Source: Lactonifactor sp. BIOML-A5 (GTDB lineage: Bacteria > Bacillota > Clostridia > Lachnospirales > Lachnospiraceae). Taken from it: a stretch of 64,000 nt of DNA. The notes under the pieces were generated by a model. That model saw nothing but the letters and a program-made list of their open reading frames with translations. It was not told the origin of the DNA and made no database searches. A program made the translations under genes and the position numbers. The stretch spans positions 5,502 through 69,501 of the forward strand of contig NZ_WKYV01000022.1 in assembly GCF_009677585.1 (NCBI RefSeq). The letters are read 5' to 3'. This document shows positions 41,799 to 50,708 of the stretch, piece by piece (the first letter of the stretch is position 1; every line of letters begins with the position of its first letter).

Positions 41799-42998
41799 TT
41801 AATAATTGAGTATATGCCCCATTTTCTCCTGTTTAGTGCGCAGATAAACGATATCATGGGCCGTAGCCTTCATCTGAAGCGGTACCCTTTCCACAATTTC
41901 CATGCCATAGTCTCCCAGCTCATAAACTTTCTGAGGATTGTTTGTCAGCAGCCTTAAGGTTCTGGCACCCAGATCCCTTAGAATCTGCGCTCCGATATAA
42001 TATTCCCTGAGATCCTCTTTGAATCCCAGCGCCAGATTCGCCTGTACCGTATCCATCCCCTGTTCCTGCAGCTCATAGGCCTTTAATTTATTAATGAGGC
42101 CGATTCCCCTCCCTTCCTGCCGCATGTACAGAAGAACGCCACGGCTCTCCCGCTCTATTCTGGCAAAGGCGGCTGCCAGCTGCTGGCCGCAGTCACACCG
42201 GGAAGAACCAAAGGCATCCCCTGTCAGACATTCTGAGTGAACTCTGCACAGCAGATTCCTTCCATCTCCTATCTCTCCCTTCACCAGGGCCACATGATGT
42301 TCCCCGTTTAGCTTGTTCACATACCCATAAATCTGGAAATCTCCGTATTTCGTAGGCATATGGGCACATGTTACCCGGTCAACCAGCTTCTCATATTTCT
42401 TTCTGTACTCCTGAAGGGCTTTGATGGTAATCAGCTTGAGATCCCATTGCTCTGCAAGCTCCTCCAGTTCCTTTCCCCGCATCATAGTTCCGTCATCTCT
42501 CATAATCTCGCAGCAAAGTCCACATGCCTCAAGCCCTGCAATCCGCATGAGATCTACTGTAGCCTCTGTATGGCCGCCCCGTTCCAGAACTCCATTTTTT
42601 CTGGCCAGAAGGGGAAACATATGCCCGGGACGCCGAAAGTCTTCCGGCCCTGCCTCCTTTTCCACACACTTCATAGCCGTAACAGAACGTTCCTCAGCAG
42701 AAATCCCGGTTCCTGTAGATATATGGTCAATGGAAACCGTAAATGCAGTCTCGTGGTTATCTGTATTCTTCACTACCATCTGAGGCAGCTCCAGTCTTCT
42801 GCAAATCTCCTCCCCCATGGGCATGCAGATCAGCCCTTTCCCATACTTAGCCATAAAGTTAACATTCTCTGTGGTGGCAAACTCAGCGGCGCAGATAAAA
42901 TCTCCCTCATTTTCTCTGTCCTCATCATCTGTAACAATAATTATTCTTCCTTTTTGAAGCTCAAAAAGAGCTTCCTCTATCGTGCTGTACTGACCCAT
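41799..42998 (-). CDS. ribBA: Bifunctional DHBP synthase / GTP cyclohydrolase II
   Basis: A 399-residue fusion. The RibB half (1-200) makes DHBP from ribulose 5-phosphate and shows [13 protein letters not shown] and [21 protein letters not shown] style motifs (GHTEATVDL). The RibA half (about 205-399) opens GTP and has the Zn ligands in [15 protein letters not shown] and the [13 protein letters not shown] loop. GAGGAGG precedes the ATG. Both initial branches of the pathway are thus present in one protein. The 64-base gap to ribH holds no feature I can support. Confidence 0.95.
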   Translation of the reverse strand: MGQYSTIEEALFELQKGRIIIVTDDEDRENEGDFICAAEFATTENVNFMAKYGKGLICMPMGEEICRRLELPQMVVKNTDNHETAFTVSIDHISTGTGISAEERSVTAMKCVEKEAGPEDFRRPGHMFPLLARKNGVLERGGHTEATVDLMRIAGLEACGLCCEIMRDDGTMMRGKELEELAEQWDLKLITIKALQEYRKKYEKLVDRVTCAHMPTKYGDFQIYGYVNKLNGEHHVALVKGEIGDGRNLLCRVHSECLTGDAFGSSRCDCGQQLAAAFARIERESRGVLLYMRQEGRGIGLINKLKAYELQEQGMDTVQANLALGFKEDLREYYIGAQILRDLGARTLRLLTNNPQKVYELGDYGMEIVERVPLQMKATAHDIVYLRTKQEKMGHILNY

Positions 42999-43021
42999 TT
43001 TATGTCCTCCTCATCTATCAA

Positions 43022-43669
43022 TTAATATCCTGCCTTCCAAAGGAGCTCCATCGTTACCCCATTGGTATCTTTCTTCACCCGCTCCGTTCCCATCAGCTTT
43101 TCTACGTATTTCCCTATCACATCGTTCTCCAGATTCACGGTACTTCCTGGGGATCTCTCCCACAGTACCGTATGAGACGCAGTATGGGGAATGACAGAAA
43201 CACTGAAATCCTGTTTTCCTGCTCTGGCTATCGTAAGACTGATTCCGTCAATGGCAACTGAGCCTTTTTCTACAATATACTTCATAATCTGCTCCGGTGC
43301 CCCCACCCGGTACCAGACAGCATTGTCGTCCCTGTTTACCTCCAGAATCCTGCCAGTCCCGTCAATGTGACCGGATACTATATGCCCCCCGAATCTTCCG
43401 TCTGCGGCCATCGCCCGTTCCAGATTCACTCTGCCGCCTGTCTGAAGGCTTCCCAGAGAAGAACGATTTAAAGTTTCACACATGACATCCGCATAAAACG
43501 TATTTCCCTGGATTTTGGCGGCAGTCAGACACACTCCATTTACCGCTACACTGTCCCCCTGCCGCAGATCCCCGAATATTTTTTCTCCTTTTATCTGCAG
43601 CACAGAAGACTTTTTCCCTCTGGTTATACCGGCAATCACTCCTATCTCCTCAATTATCCCTGTGAACAC
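43022..43669 (-). CDS. ribE: Riboflavin synthase, alpha-type
   Basis: A 215-residue trimeric enzyme that dismutates two lumazines to riboflavin. It has two homologous barrels, starting FTGIIEEIGVI and HIVSGHIDGTG. The family begins at MFTGIIEE, and here GTG 43,669 supplies that start with GAGGTGG upstream. The ATG five codons earlier lies within ribD sequence and is not needed. The start overlaps the ribD stop by 20 bases, pointing to translational coupling. Confidence 0.92.
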   Translation of the reverse strand: MFTGIIEEIGVIAGITRGKKSSVLQIKGEKIFGDLRQGDSVAVNGVCLTAAKIQGNTFYADVMCETLNRSSLGSLQTGGRVNLERAMAADGRFGGHIVSGHIDGTGRILEVNRDDNAVWYRVGAPEQIMKYIVEKGSVAIDGISLTIARAGKQDFSVSVIPHTASHTVLWERSPGSTVNLENDVIGKYVEKLMGTERVKKDTNGVTMELLWKAGY

Positions 43670-44762
43670 CGTATTCCACCTCACTCTCTATCAGAAAATC
43701 CTCTCCCAGGGTCTCAATCCTGGAGTTGGTAAGGATATACGCATCCCCTGGCACAGCAACCCCCAGTCCCTCTACAGGAGTTTTTGCACTGATCCCCCCA
43801 AAAATCTTCGGTGCAAGATATACCTGCAGTTTATTTACAATCCCTGACTGGAGCGCCGAAAAATTAAGGGTACCTCCTCCTTCCAGAAGAATGCTGTCGA
43901 TTTTCTCCTGGTACAGTTTCCTCATCAGCTCTTTTAGTTCCAGGTGCCCCTGTATACCGCTCTCTGCATAAATGATTCTGCATCCCCCTTCCTGATATCT
44001 TTTCCACCGCTCCTGGTCCGTGCTTGCGGTGGCAATCCACGTAGGTACCTCACTGGCTGTAGTGACCACCTGGGAGCCCAATGGAATCCTCAGCCGTGAA
44101 TCGCATATAATTCTCACTGGGTTTCTCCTTCCCGGCAGGCGGCAGGTAAGCATAGGATCATCTGCTGCCACAGTCCCGCTTCCAGCCATAACCGCAGCAC
44201 AGCGGTGCCGGTCCTCATGTACTCTCCTTCTGGCAGCATCCCTGGTGATCCACTTAGACGCACCGGTCCGTGTGGCAATTTTGCCATCCATTGTCATTGC
44301 ATATTTCATAACCACAAAAGGCATCTGCTTTCGGATATAATGAAAAAATACTTCATTGAGAGAAATGCATTCCTTTTCCAGTATTCCAAGATCTACCTCC
44401 ACGCCCCCGTTTCTGAGACAGCGAAGCCCTTTTCCTGCCACCTTAGGATTGGGATCCTCACACCCCGCCACCACTCTTCGTATCCTGCTCTCCAGTATAG
44501 CCTCTGTGCAGGGCGGAGTCTTTCCGTAGTGGCAGCATGGTTCCAATGTCACATACATGACTGCGCCCTCCGGCGACTCTCTGCAGGATGCCAGTGCTGT
44601 GCGCTCTGCATGAGGGCCCCCGTACCTCTCGTGAAAGCCCTGGCCTATGATTCTGCCACCCTTAACAATCACTGCCCCAACCATAGGGTTTGGATTCACA
44701 AATCCGGCACCCTTCTTTGCCAGCTCCAGTGCTGCCTGCATATACTTCTCATCCTCTGTCAA
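43650..44762 (-). CDS. ribD: Bifunctional deaminase/reductase RibD
   Basis: A 370-residue enzyme. The N-terminal zinc deaminase (1-145) has GGPHAERTAL and LEPCCHYGKTPPC; the C-terminal reductase (about 148-365) has MKYAMTMDGKIATRTGAS and ILLEGGGTLNFSALQ. It performs the second and third steps from GTP. The start is a TTG (TTGACAGAGGATGAG) with AAGGAGG ten bases upstream; no ATG fits the conserved N-terminus. It is the first gene after the FMN riboswitch, so it should be repressed by FMN. Confidence 0.92.
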   Translation of the reverse strand: MTEDEKYMQAALELAKKGAGFVNPNPMVGAVIVKGGRIIGQGFHERYGGPHAERTALASCRESPEGAVMYVTLEPCCHYGKTPPCTEAILESRIRRVVAGCEDPNPKVAGKGLRCLRNGGVEVDLGILEKECISLNEVFFHYIRKQMPFVVMKYAMTMDGKIATRTGASKWITRDAARRRVHEDRHRCAAVMAGSGTVAADDPMLTCRLPGRRNPVRIICDSRLRIPLGSQVVTTASEVPTWIATASTDQERWKRYQEGGCRIIYAESGIQGHLELKELMRKLYQEKIDSILLEGGGTLNFSALQSGIVNKLQVYLAPKIFGGISAKTPVEGLGVAVPGDAYILTNSRIETLGEDFLIESEVEYGVHRDN

Positions 44763-44801
44763 TTGTACTGCGCCTCCTTTCTTCTAGACCAATCACAAAA
44801 A

Positions 44802-44827
44802 TGCCCTGAATAAAAATATTCAGGGCA
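44802..44827 (-). terminator. Second hairpin of the rib leader
   Basis: TGCCCTGAAT and ATTCAGGGCA form a perfect 10-bp stem with a 6-base loop, followed on the - strand by TTTTTG. It lies between the FMN riboswitch and ribD, about 40 bases before the start codon. Confidence 0.7.
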
Positions 44828-44900
44828 CAGCACACTCCATAACGCTCCATCAGATAAACGGCACACAACAGTACACTGTTTTGTTTTCCCACATGTAAAA

Positions 44901-44929
44901 AGCTCTGAAATGATAAACATTTCAGAGCT
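44901..44929 (-). terminator. First hairpin terminator after the FMN riboswitch
   Basis: AGCTCTGAAATG and CATTTCAGAGCT make a perfect 12-bp stem with a 5-base loop, followed on the - strand by TTTTTACATG. It is about 60 bases after the aptamer and is the likely expression platform. Confidence 0.75.
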
Positions 44930-44989
44930 GAACCATCACAAGAAATTCAGACCTGCACAGCATTAGCTGCACCGTCCGATCGTTATGTG

Positions 44990-45102
44990 TTATCTTCTTT
45001 CATCCAGACTTTACTGTCGGCTTCGGAGTTGCACCGAATCATGCCTTGCGGCTCGTGGGCTATACCACCGGTAGGGAAACGAACCCTGCCCTGAAGATCT
45101 CT
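44990..45102 (-). promoter_or_regulatory. FMN riboswitch (RFN element)
   Basis: The - strand carries the conserved RFN blocks: ATCTTCAGGGCAGGGTT, CCCTACCGGTGGTATAGCCC, ACGAGCC, GATTCGGTGCAACTCCG, AAGCCGACAGTAAAGTCTGG and ATGAAAGAAGATA. Order and spacing are canonical, and the outer P1 strands (ATCTTC/GAAGAT) close the aptamer. It stands upstream of ribD and would terminate transcription when FMN is abundant. Confidence 0.96.
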
Positions 45103-45163
45103 ATTAAGTTATTATTACTTTATCACAGGAAAGAGGAAATGTCAAACAGCATCGTTGCGAAAT

Positions 45164-46450
45164 TTACTCCTTTGAGACACATCCCATCATAATATCTACA
45201 ATCTTTTTATCTGTCTCCCTCATTCCATCTTTCCCCAGCTGCCCTACATTGTAAATAGTCTCGTCAACCCCTTTTGTCACAATTCCGTCTCCCCCTCTGA
45301 ACTCCTGTCCCTGCTGGTACATAAGGTATCCCAAGATACCAGCTTCAACAGAAATAGCAATCTTAGCTGCACAGGATGGTTTCGCCCCATCGCAGATCAT
45401 TCCTGAAACAACAGCCAGAGAGTTTACAATCGTGTGAGCAATTTCCGGAAACCTGCCTCCCTGAAGATAGGCTATGCCTGCACCGCTGGCACACCCCGCA
45501 TTTACAGCGCCGCAGTATGCAGAAAGCTTACCAATCCTGGATCGCTGGTGGATCGTAATCAGGTCCGAGACGGCCACCGCCCTGATAAGCTCCTCCCTGC
45601 TGCTCCCCATCTCTTCTCCGTAGACAATAACAGGAACTGCTGCTGCTATCCCCTGATTTCCACTGCCTGTAAGAATCACCACCGGGAGCTCACACCCGCT
45701 CATCCGGGCATCAGAACCTGCCGCCGCCATAGCTTTCGCCCGATTCTGCACCGTATTCTCCTGGGAATTCAGCAGTACCTTTCCGATATTTGCTCCGTAG
45801 GTTCCCCGGATACCCTCCCGGGCTATGGCATAATTGCACTGTATCTGTGGTTCTATATAAGCTGCAAGATCTTCTAAATCAGCACACTCCGCAAAGTCTA
45901 CGATATCCTTCACTGTCAGCAGATCTACACCATCTTCCTTTTCCTTTGCCTCCCCGCAGCTGCTCTCCAGCAGAACTTTCCCATTTTTTTCAATATAGAC
46001 AATATTCGTATGAGATCTGGTAATTCTTAGCTTTACCTGCTCCTCCCCTTTACACATCTCAATCTGTATATCGAACAGGAGATCCCCCTCCTCGGTCTCT
46101 ACCTCAATTGAGTTTGCCTCCAGATACTCCTTTATCTCCCCCTTCTTATCCTCGGGAACTGCGGATATCACTTCCAGTTCCTTATCCGCCTCGCCGGCGA
46201 CTATCCCCGCTGCCGCTGCTGCGTCTATTCCCTTTAATCCGTTGGTGTTGGGAATGACCACACTTTTTACATTCTTAACAATATTTCTACTCACAGCAAT
46301 CTTAGTATAAGTAGGCAGCCCCCCCAGAACCTCTCTGGCCTTGGCCGCTCCATAGGCTATGGCAATGGGCTCCGTACATCCCATAGCAGGCACAAGCTCC
46401 TTTTTCAGCAATTCTATATATTTTTTATATTTACAGTCATTTTTATCCAT
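45164..46450 (-). CDS. L-cysteine desulfidase, CyuA/UPF0597 family
   Basis: A 428-residue Fe-S-type enzyme related to the alpha subunit of anaerobic serine dehydratase. It degrades cysteine to pyruvate, ammonia and sulfide. The N-terminal GCTEPIAIAYGAAKAREVLG carries a cluster cysteine, with further cysteines in NAGCASGAGIAYLQGG and ICDGAKPSCAAKIAIS. ATG 46,450 is preferred to the ATG two codons earlier because GGAGG is then seven bases away. No CyuP-type transporter is adjacent. Anaerobic gut bacteria often use it for cysteine detoxification. Confidence 0.85.
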   Translation of the reverse strand: MDKNDCKYKKYIELLKKELVPAMGCTEPIAIAYGAAKAREVLGGLPTYTKIAVSRNIVKNVKSVVIPNTNGLKGIDAAAAAGIVAGEADKELEVISAVPEDKKGEIKEYLEANSIEVETEEGDLLFDIQIEMCKGEEQVKLRITRSHTNIVYIEKNGKVLLESSCGEAKEKEDGVDLLTVKDIVDFAECADLEDLAAYIEPQIQCNYAIAREGIRGTYGANIGKVLLNSQENTVQNRAKAMAAAGSDARMSGCELPVVILTGSGNQGIAAAVPVIVYGEEMGSSREELIRAVAVSDLITIHQRSRIGKLSAYCGAVNAGCASGAGIAYLQGGRFPEIAHTIVNSLAVVSGMICDGAKPSCAAKIAISVEAGILGYLMYQQGQEFRGGDGIVTKGVDETIYNVGQLGKDGMRETDKKIVDIMMGCVSKE

Positions 46451-46610
46451 ACTCATTCCTCCAAACTCTTATGCAGCAAATACCCTCTGCCAGGCAGTCC
46501 GCAATTCTCCCTTAATTATTACATGTTTTTCCGTTAAGTCAACAGAATTCTCCGAATTTTTTTATCCATATATTTCCCTTGGAGACCAAAAATTATATAC
46601 TGATAAAAGC

Positions 46611-46647
46611 ATATGCCATACGTCCCATCAATAACAAATTGGCATAT
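46611..46647. promoter_or_regulatory. Inverted repeat upstream of the recombinase gene
   Basis: ATATGCCA (46,611-46,618) and TGGCATAT (46,640-46,647) flank a 21-base spacer in the promoter region of the tyrosine recombinase gene, about 35 bases before its start. It could be an operator or a recombinase-binding site. Confidence 0.4.
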
Positions 46648-46680
46648 AGATGGCACAAATTATATAGGAGGTTTTAAGAA

Positions 46681-47835
46681 ATGGGAAAAGATCAAAAAGG
46701 AAGAGAATTGGGGCGGGGAATTATACAGCTGCCTAATAAGTCCTATCAGGGCAGATTTACTTATCAGGGCAAACGCTATGCCGTGTATCACAGGACCCTT
46801 ACAGGAGTAACCGAAAAGCTGCGCAATACCAGATATGAAATAGAGCACGGCGCCCCGGGTATGGGAAGTACCCCTTCTCTTGACTTCTGGTTTGACCTGT
46901 GGCTGAATAAATATAAGTCTCTTTCCGTAAAACAGGGGACTGTGGATACCTATCATAACTATTATGTCAATTATCTATCTCCCTCCCTTGGTCAGATGAA
47001 GCTGGCCAATATTTCCCCTTACAATCTGCAGCAGCTCTTCTATGATTTAAGGCAGTCCGGTTATTCCAATAATACTGTTCATTTGTGTTATACGCTTTTG
47101 AACAGCCTGTTTAAGCAGGCCTGCAGACTGAATCTCCTGCAACATAATCCAGTGCAGAAGATCGAACTGCCCCGGCAGCACTCCGCGCCCCGTCAACAGG
47201 CACTTTCCAGAACAGAACAGGAAATTTTTCTAAGTTATGCCCGGAAAAGCCCTTATTTTCCCGTCTACTCTCTGGCCCTTTTAACCGGCATGCGGGTAGG
47301 TGAGCTGAGGGCACTCAGATGGTGCGACGTAGACCTTCCCAATGCTTCCCTGATGGTTACCGGCACCATAAAATATACCAAACAGCAGGGCTGCTTTAGG
47401 GACTCTCCCAAAACTGCAAGCAGTTATAGAAAAATCCCCCTTTTGCCGAAGGCCATAGAGCTGTTAGAAGACTTGCAGAATAAACAGCCCCACCCTGAAA
47501 GCCAGGCAAACGAACGTCCCCAGCTGGAAGATATGGATGAGCTGGTCTTTCCCTCAAAGTCCGGAAAGCCTCTCTGCCACGGCGTGCTAAATGCAGATAT
47601 TAATAAGATTGTAGCATACATAAATGAAAAGGCAGGGATCCCCTTTCCCCCTATGACCCCTCACTCCTTACGGCATACTTTTTCTACAAGGTGTATGGAA
47701 TCTGGCATGGCACCGAAGGTTCTCCAGTCCATCCTCGGACATCAGAACTTTTCCACCACCATGGATTTGTATTCCCATGTTCTCCCGGATCAAAAGAAGG
47801 CTGAGATGAAAAAACTGCGGTTTGGCTACCTGTAA
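46681..47835 (+). CDS. Tyrosine recombinase (phage-type integrase), isolated
   Basis: A 384-residue integrase. The N-terminal AP2-like DNA-binding domain (about 10-55, YQGRFTYQGKRYAVY) is followed by a SAM-like core-binding domain (65-160) and the catalytic domain. The catalytic set is complete: Arg in TGMRVGELRALRW, His-x-x-Arg in HSLRHTFSTR, His in SILGHQNFSTTMDLY and the Tyr nucleophile in the same stretch (LYSHVL). GGAGG precedes the ATG. No other mobile-element gene is next to it: cysteine desulfidase lies upstream and a sugar operon downstream. It may be a remnant, or a recombinase with a local inversion target. Confidence 0.88.
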   Translation: MGKDQKGRELGRGIIQLPNKSYQGRFTYQGKRYAVYHRTLTGVTEKLRNTRYEIEHGAPGMGSTPSLDFWFDLWLNKYKSLSVKQGTVDTYHNYYVNYLSPSLGQMKLANISPYNLQQLFYDLRQSGYSNNTVHLCYTLLNSLFKQACRLNLLQHNPVQKIELPRQHSAPRQQALSRTEQEIFLSYARKSPYFPVYSLALLTGMRVGELRALRWCDVDLPNASLMVTGTIKYTKQQGCFRDSPKTASSYRKIPLLPKAIELLEDLQNKQPHPESQANERPQLEDMDELVFPSKSGKPLCHGVLNADINKIVAYINEKAGIPFPPMTPHSLRHTFSTRCMESGMAPKVLQSILGHQNFSTTMDLYSHVLPDQKKAEMKKLRFGYL

Positions 47836-47842
47836 CTGGCAT

Positions 47843-47879
47843 AAAAAGCGGCATGACTCAAAAAGTCATGCCGCTTTTT
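47843..47879 (+). terminator. Perfect terminator after the recombinase gene
   Basis: AAAAAGCGGCATGACT and AGTCATGCCGCTTTTT form a 16-bp perfect stem with a 5-base loop. The A-run and T-run make it effective in both directions. It isolates the recombinase from the following operon. Confidence 0.88.
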
Positions 47880-47907
47880 ACCGATAATTTCAATTAAAAT
47901 TTAAAAT

Positions 47908-47934
47908 TATCATTAAAGTATTAGTTTAATGATA
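47908..47934. promoter_or_regulatory. 27-bp palindromic operator upstream of the catabolic operon
   Basis: TATCATTAAA-GTATTAG-TTTAATGATA has perfect 10-bp arms around a 7-base centre. Its central 20 bases recur, reverse-complemented, at 55,721-55,740. It lies about 100 bases before the binding-protein gene in AT-rich promoter-like sequence, so it is the probable operator of the GntR protein encoded at the operon end. Two ATGCAT copies (47,939-47,954) follow directly. Confidence 0.65.
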
Positions 47935-48035
47935 AATAATGCATCAAAATGCATAGGAAACCACAAAAGAAGGGAGGTTACGACGGCAACGCACAGGGGG
48001 AAAAAGACTATTAAAACAATTAAGGAGGATTTTAC

Positions 48036-49097
48036 ATGAAAAAGGTATTAAGTATTTTATTAACATTAGGTTTGGTAGTTTCTATGGCAGCGTGCGGTGA
48101 TAAGAAAGAAGAAGCTGCAGACACATCCGCGAAGACAGACACCGCAGAAACAAAGGATTCCGGAGACAAAGAAACAGCAGGCGGCAGCCTGGAGGGCAAG
48201 AAAATTGTATATCTTGCACCGTCAAAAGATATTCTTTATTGGCAGTGGGTAGAAGAGGGAGTAAAACAGGCTTGTGAGGAAGAAGGGGTTGAATTCGTAA
48301 CCTACGATGCACAGAATTCCACCACAACTCAGGCTTCTAATGTTAACACTGCAATCACCCAGAACGTTGACGGCATTATTCTAAGTCCGGTAAGCTCCAC
48401 CAGCTGTCCTACCGTGCTTGATCCCGCAGAGGAAGCAAACATTCCGGTAACCATTGCGGCTATCGGCGCAGAGGAAGGAGTAACCAACTACGCCTGCTGT
48501 GTTACGGCTGATGACTACACATCAGGGTACGATAACGGCAAATATCTGTGTGAGCGTGTAAAAGAGCTTGGCGGAAACAGCATCGGCGTTCTGGCGCTTC
48601 CCATGGACCGTACCAATGCGCAGAACAAGATGGCAGGACTTGAAAAGGCCTGTGAAGAGGCCAGCGTAGAAATCGTACAGGTTATCCAGACGCCTGACCT
48701 AACAGTAAGCGAGGCAACCTCAGAAGCAACCGACCTTCTGACCGCTCATCCGGATATCAAAGGGATTTATGGCATGTATGAGCAGGCTGGCACCGGTGCT
48801 GTTCTGGCCTTAGAGACAGCAGGATTAACAGGTAAGATATCCGTGGTATCCTCTGACGGAAGTCCGGAATCTATTGCACTTTTAAGAGAGGGTAAAATTG
48901 ACGGCATTGTGGTACAGGAAGCCGTCGGCCAGGGGCTAGTAGCAGCACAGCAGTTATTCAAAGCGATCAAGGGTGAAGCGATTGAAGAAAAGGATATTCC
49001 TCTTCCGGAACCGTTAGTTACCACAGAAAATGTTGATGATCCTGAAATTCAGGAAATCCTTCGTCTGGTTTATCCGGAATCAGCCGGCTCTTATTAA
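48036..49097 (+). CDS. Ribose-type ABC transporter substrate-binding lipoprotein
   Basis: A 353-residue extracellular binding protein of the periplasmic-binding-protein type I class used by ribose, autoinducer-2 and related importers. The signal peptide ends in a lipobox (VVSMAAC, Cys about residue 20), followed by an acidic Thr/Ser-rich linker (DKKEEAADTSAKTD). Core features include YDAQNSTTTQASNVNTAI and GIYGMYEQAGTGAVLALE. AAGGAGG precedes the ATG. It is the first gene of the catabolic operon; a stem-loop follows, which usually raises its level over the membrane parts. The ligand is unknown. Confidence 0.9.
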   Translation: MKKVLSILLTLGLVVSMAACGDKKEEAADTSAKTDTAETKDSGDKETAGGSLEGKKIVYLAPSKDILYWQWVEEGVKQACEEEGVEFVTYDAQNSTTTQASNVNTAITQNVDGIILSPVSSTSCPTVLDPAEEANIPVTIAAIGAEEGVTNYACCVTADDYTSGYDNGKYLCERVKELGGNSIGVLALPMDRTNAQNKMAGLEKACEEASVEIVQVIQTPDLTVSEATSEATDLLTAHPDIKGIYGMYEQAGTGAVLALETAGLTGKISVVSSDGSPESIALLREGKIDGIVVQEAVGQGLVAAQQLFKAIKGEAIEEKDIPLPEPLVTTENVDDPEIQEILRLVYPESAGSY

Positions 49098-49111
49098 AAT
49101 TATAGCAAACC

Positions 49112-49146
49112 TCCGTGCAAAGTTCTCTCATGAGGCTTTGCGCGGA
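49112..49146 (+). promoter_or_regulatory. Intercistronic stem-loop after the binding-protein gene
   Basis: TCCGTGCAAAG and CTTTGCGCGGA pair over 11 bp with one G-U pair and a 13-base loop, and no T-run follows. Such structures after binding-protein genes stabilise the upstream message or cause partial termination, giving excess binding protein. Confidence 0.55.
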
Positions 49147-49166
49147 CAAAGAAAGGAGGTCTCAAC

Positions 49167-50705
49167 ATGGGACATGGAAAAACTCCCCTTCTGGAAATGC
49201 ATAACATTGTTAAGATATACGGGGGGACAAAAGCGCTCAACGGTGCCTCTCTCTCCATCTACCCCGGGGAAATCCATGCTCTGATGGGCGGTAACGGAGC
49301 CGGGAAATCAACCATTATAGGGATCATTGGCGGTTCAAAGATGCCCAATGACGGCCAGATCATTCTAAACAGCAGGGAGATTCGCTTTAAATCTCCGAAA
49401 GATGCCATGGAAAAAGGTATAGCAGTGGTGTATCAGGAACTTTCCTTAGTTCCCCACCTGACAGTTTCTGAAAATATATCCCTCTGCAATCCGGATATTA
49501 ATAAAAATGGCTTTTATGACTGGAAGGAATCCGATAAAATTGCCCGGGAAGCACTCCTCACTCTTGGCGAGGCAGCAGCCAACATCAGACTGAGAGATGA
49601 AGTATCTACACTCCGGGCAGATCAGATGCAGATGATAGAGATTGCCCGGGCAGTAAGCATGGGGGCTAAAATTATTCTGTTTGACGAGCCAACCTCATCT
49701 CTGAATTTTGGAGAGACCCAAAGTCTGTTCCAGATTATACGAAAATTGTCCGCTCAGGGACTTGGTATCATCTTCGTCTCTCACCGTATGAATGAGATCC
49801 GTGAAATCTGTGACCGTATAACCATATCCAGAGACGGACAAACCGTCACTGAGGGAGCTCTCATGTCAGAAAAAAGTGATGCTGATATTATCAGGGACAT
49901 GATCGGGCGTACGCTGGTTATGGAAGAAGCGGTTTCCATAGATGATTACAAAGAAATAAATAAAAACGATGAATTACTGAATATAGAATGGGAAAACAGC
50001 GACATCTCCTGTTCCATTAAGGAGGGCGAGATTGTGGGTCTGGCAGGTTTAGCAGGTTCCGGCCGGAGTTCCCTTCTGCGCGCTGTCTGGGGAGCCCAGA
50101 AAAATCCCCATATTCGCTTGAAACTTCGAGGTGAAGGGTATATGCCCAAATCTCCTCAGGCAGCATTAGATAAAAACATTGCCTACATCGGAGAAGACAG
50201 AGCTGAAAGTGGATTGTTTCCGACACTGCCAATCCCCGAAACACTCCTCATGCCCCACCGTGTATACAGCAAGCAAAGGCTGATACGCACAAAAAAAGAA
50301 AATTCCTACCTAAAGAACATTGTACAGGCACTAAAAATTAAAGTTCCATCTATTATGGAAGCGCCTAATTCACTTAGTGGGGGGAATCAGCAAAAACTTC
50401 TGTTCGGCCGTTGGTTTATCCACAAACCCACCATATTCTTGCTGGATGAACCCACAAGGGGGGTAGATGTCCACACCAAACAGGATATTTACCAGCTAAT
50501 TAAATCTGCTGCCAGAGAAAGTCATGCCGGTGTCATTGTCGTTTCCTCAGAACTTGCAGAGCTTGTCACCTTGTGCCACAAGGTACTTATCTTAAAGGAC
50601 GGCAGGCCGGAACGGATTCTGTACGGCGATGACATCAATGAGGATTATATGATGCAGTGCATTACCTCTTCATCCGAAGTTCCAAATATAAAGGAGGCTG
50701 ATTAA
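49167..50705 (+). CDS. Sugar ABC transporter ATP-binding protein (RbsA-like)
   Basis: A 512-residue double ATPase. The first domain has Walker A GGNGAGKSTIIGIIGG (about residue 38), signature region LRADQMQMIEIARAV and Walker B IILFDEPTSSL. The second has the degenerate P-loop GLAGSGRSSLL typical of RbsA/MglA, then LSGGNQQKLLFGRWF and FLLDEPTRGVD. It energises the importer formed with the next gene. GGAGG precedes the ATG. Length is typical for the family. Confidence 0.92.
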   Translation: MGHGKTPLLEMHNIVKIYGGTKALNGASLSIYPGEIHALMGGNGAGKSTIIGIIGGSKMPNDGQIILNSREIRFKSPKDAMEKGIAVVYQELSLVPHLTVSENISLCNPDINKNGFYDWKESDKIAREALLTLGEAAANIRLRDEVSTLRADQMQMIEIARAVSMGAKIILFDEPTSSLNFGETQSLFQIIRKLSAQGLGIIFVSHRMNEIREICDRITISRDGQTVTEGALMSEKSDADIIRDMIGRTLVMEEAVSIDDYKEINKNDELLNIEWENSDISCSIKEGEIVGLAGLAGSGRSSLLRAVWGAQKNPHIRLKLRGEGYMPKSPQAALDKNIAYIGEDRAESGLFPTLPIPETLLMPHRVYSKQRLIRTKKENSYLKNIVQALKIKVPSIMEAPNSLSGGNQQKLLFGRWFIHKPTIFLLDEPTRGVDVHTKQDIYQLIKSAARESHAGVIVVSSELAELVTLCHKVLILKDGRPERILYGDDINEDYMMQCITSSSEVPNIKEAD

Positions 50706-50708
50706 TTT

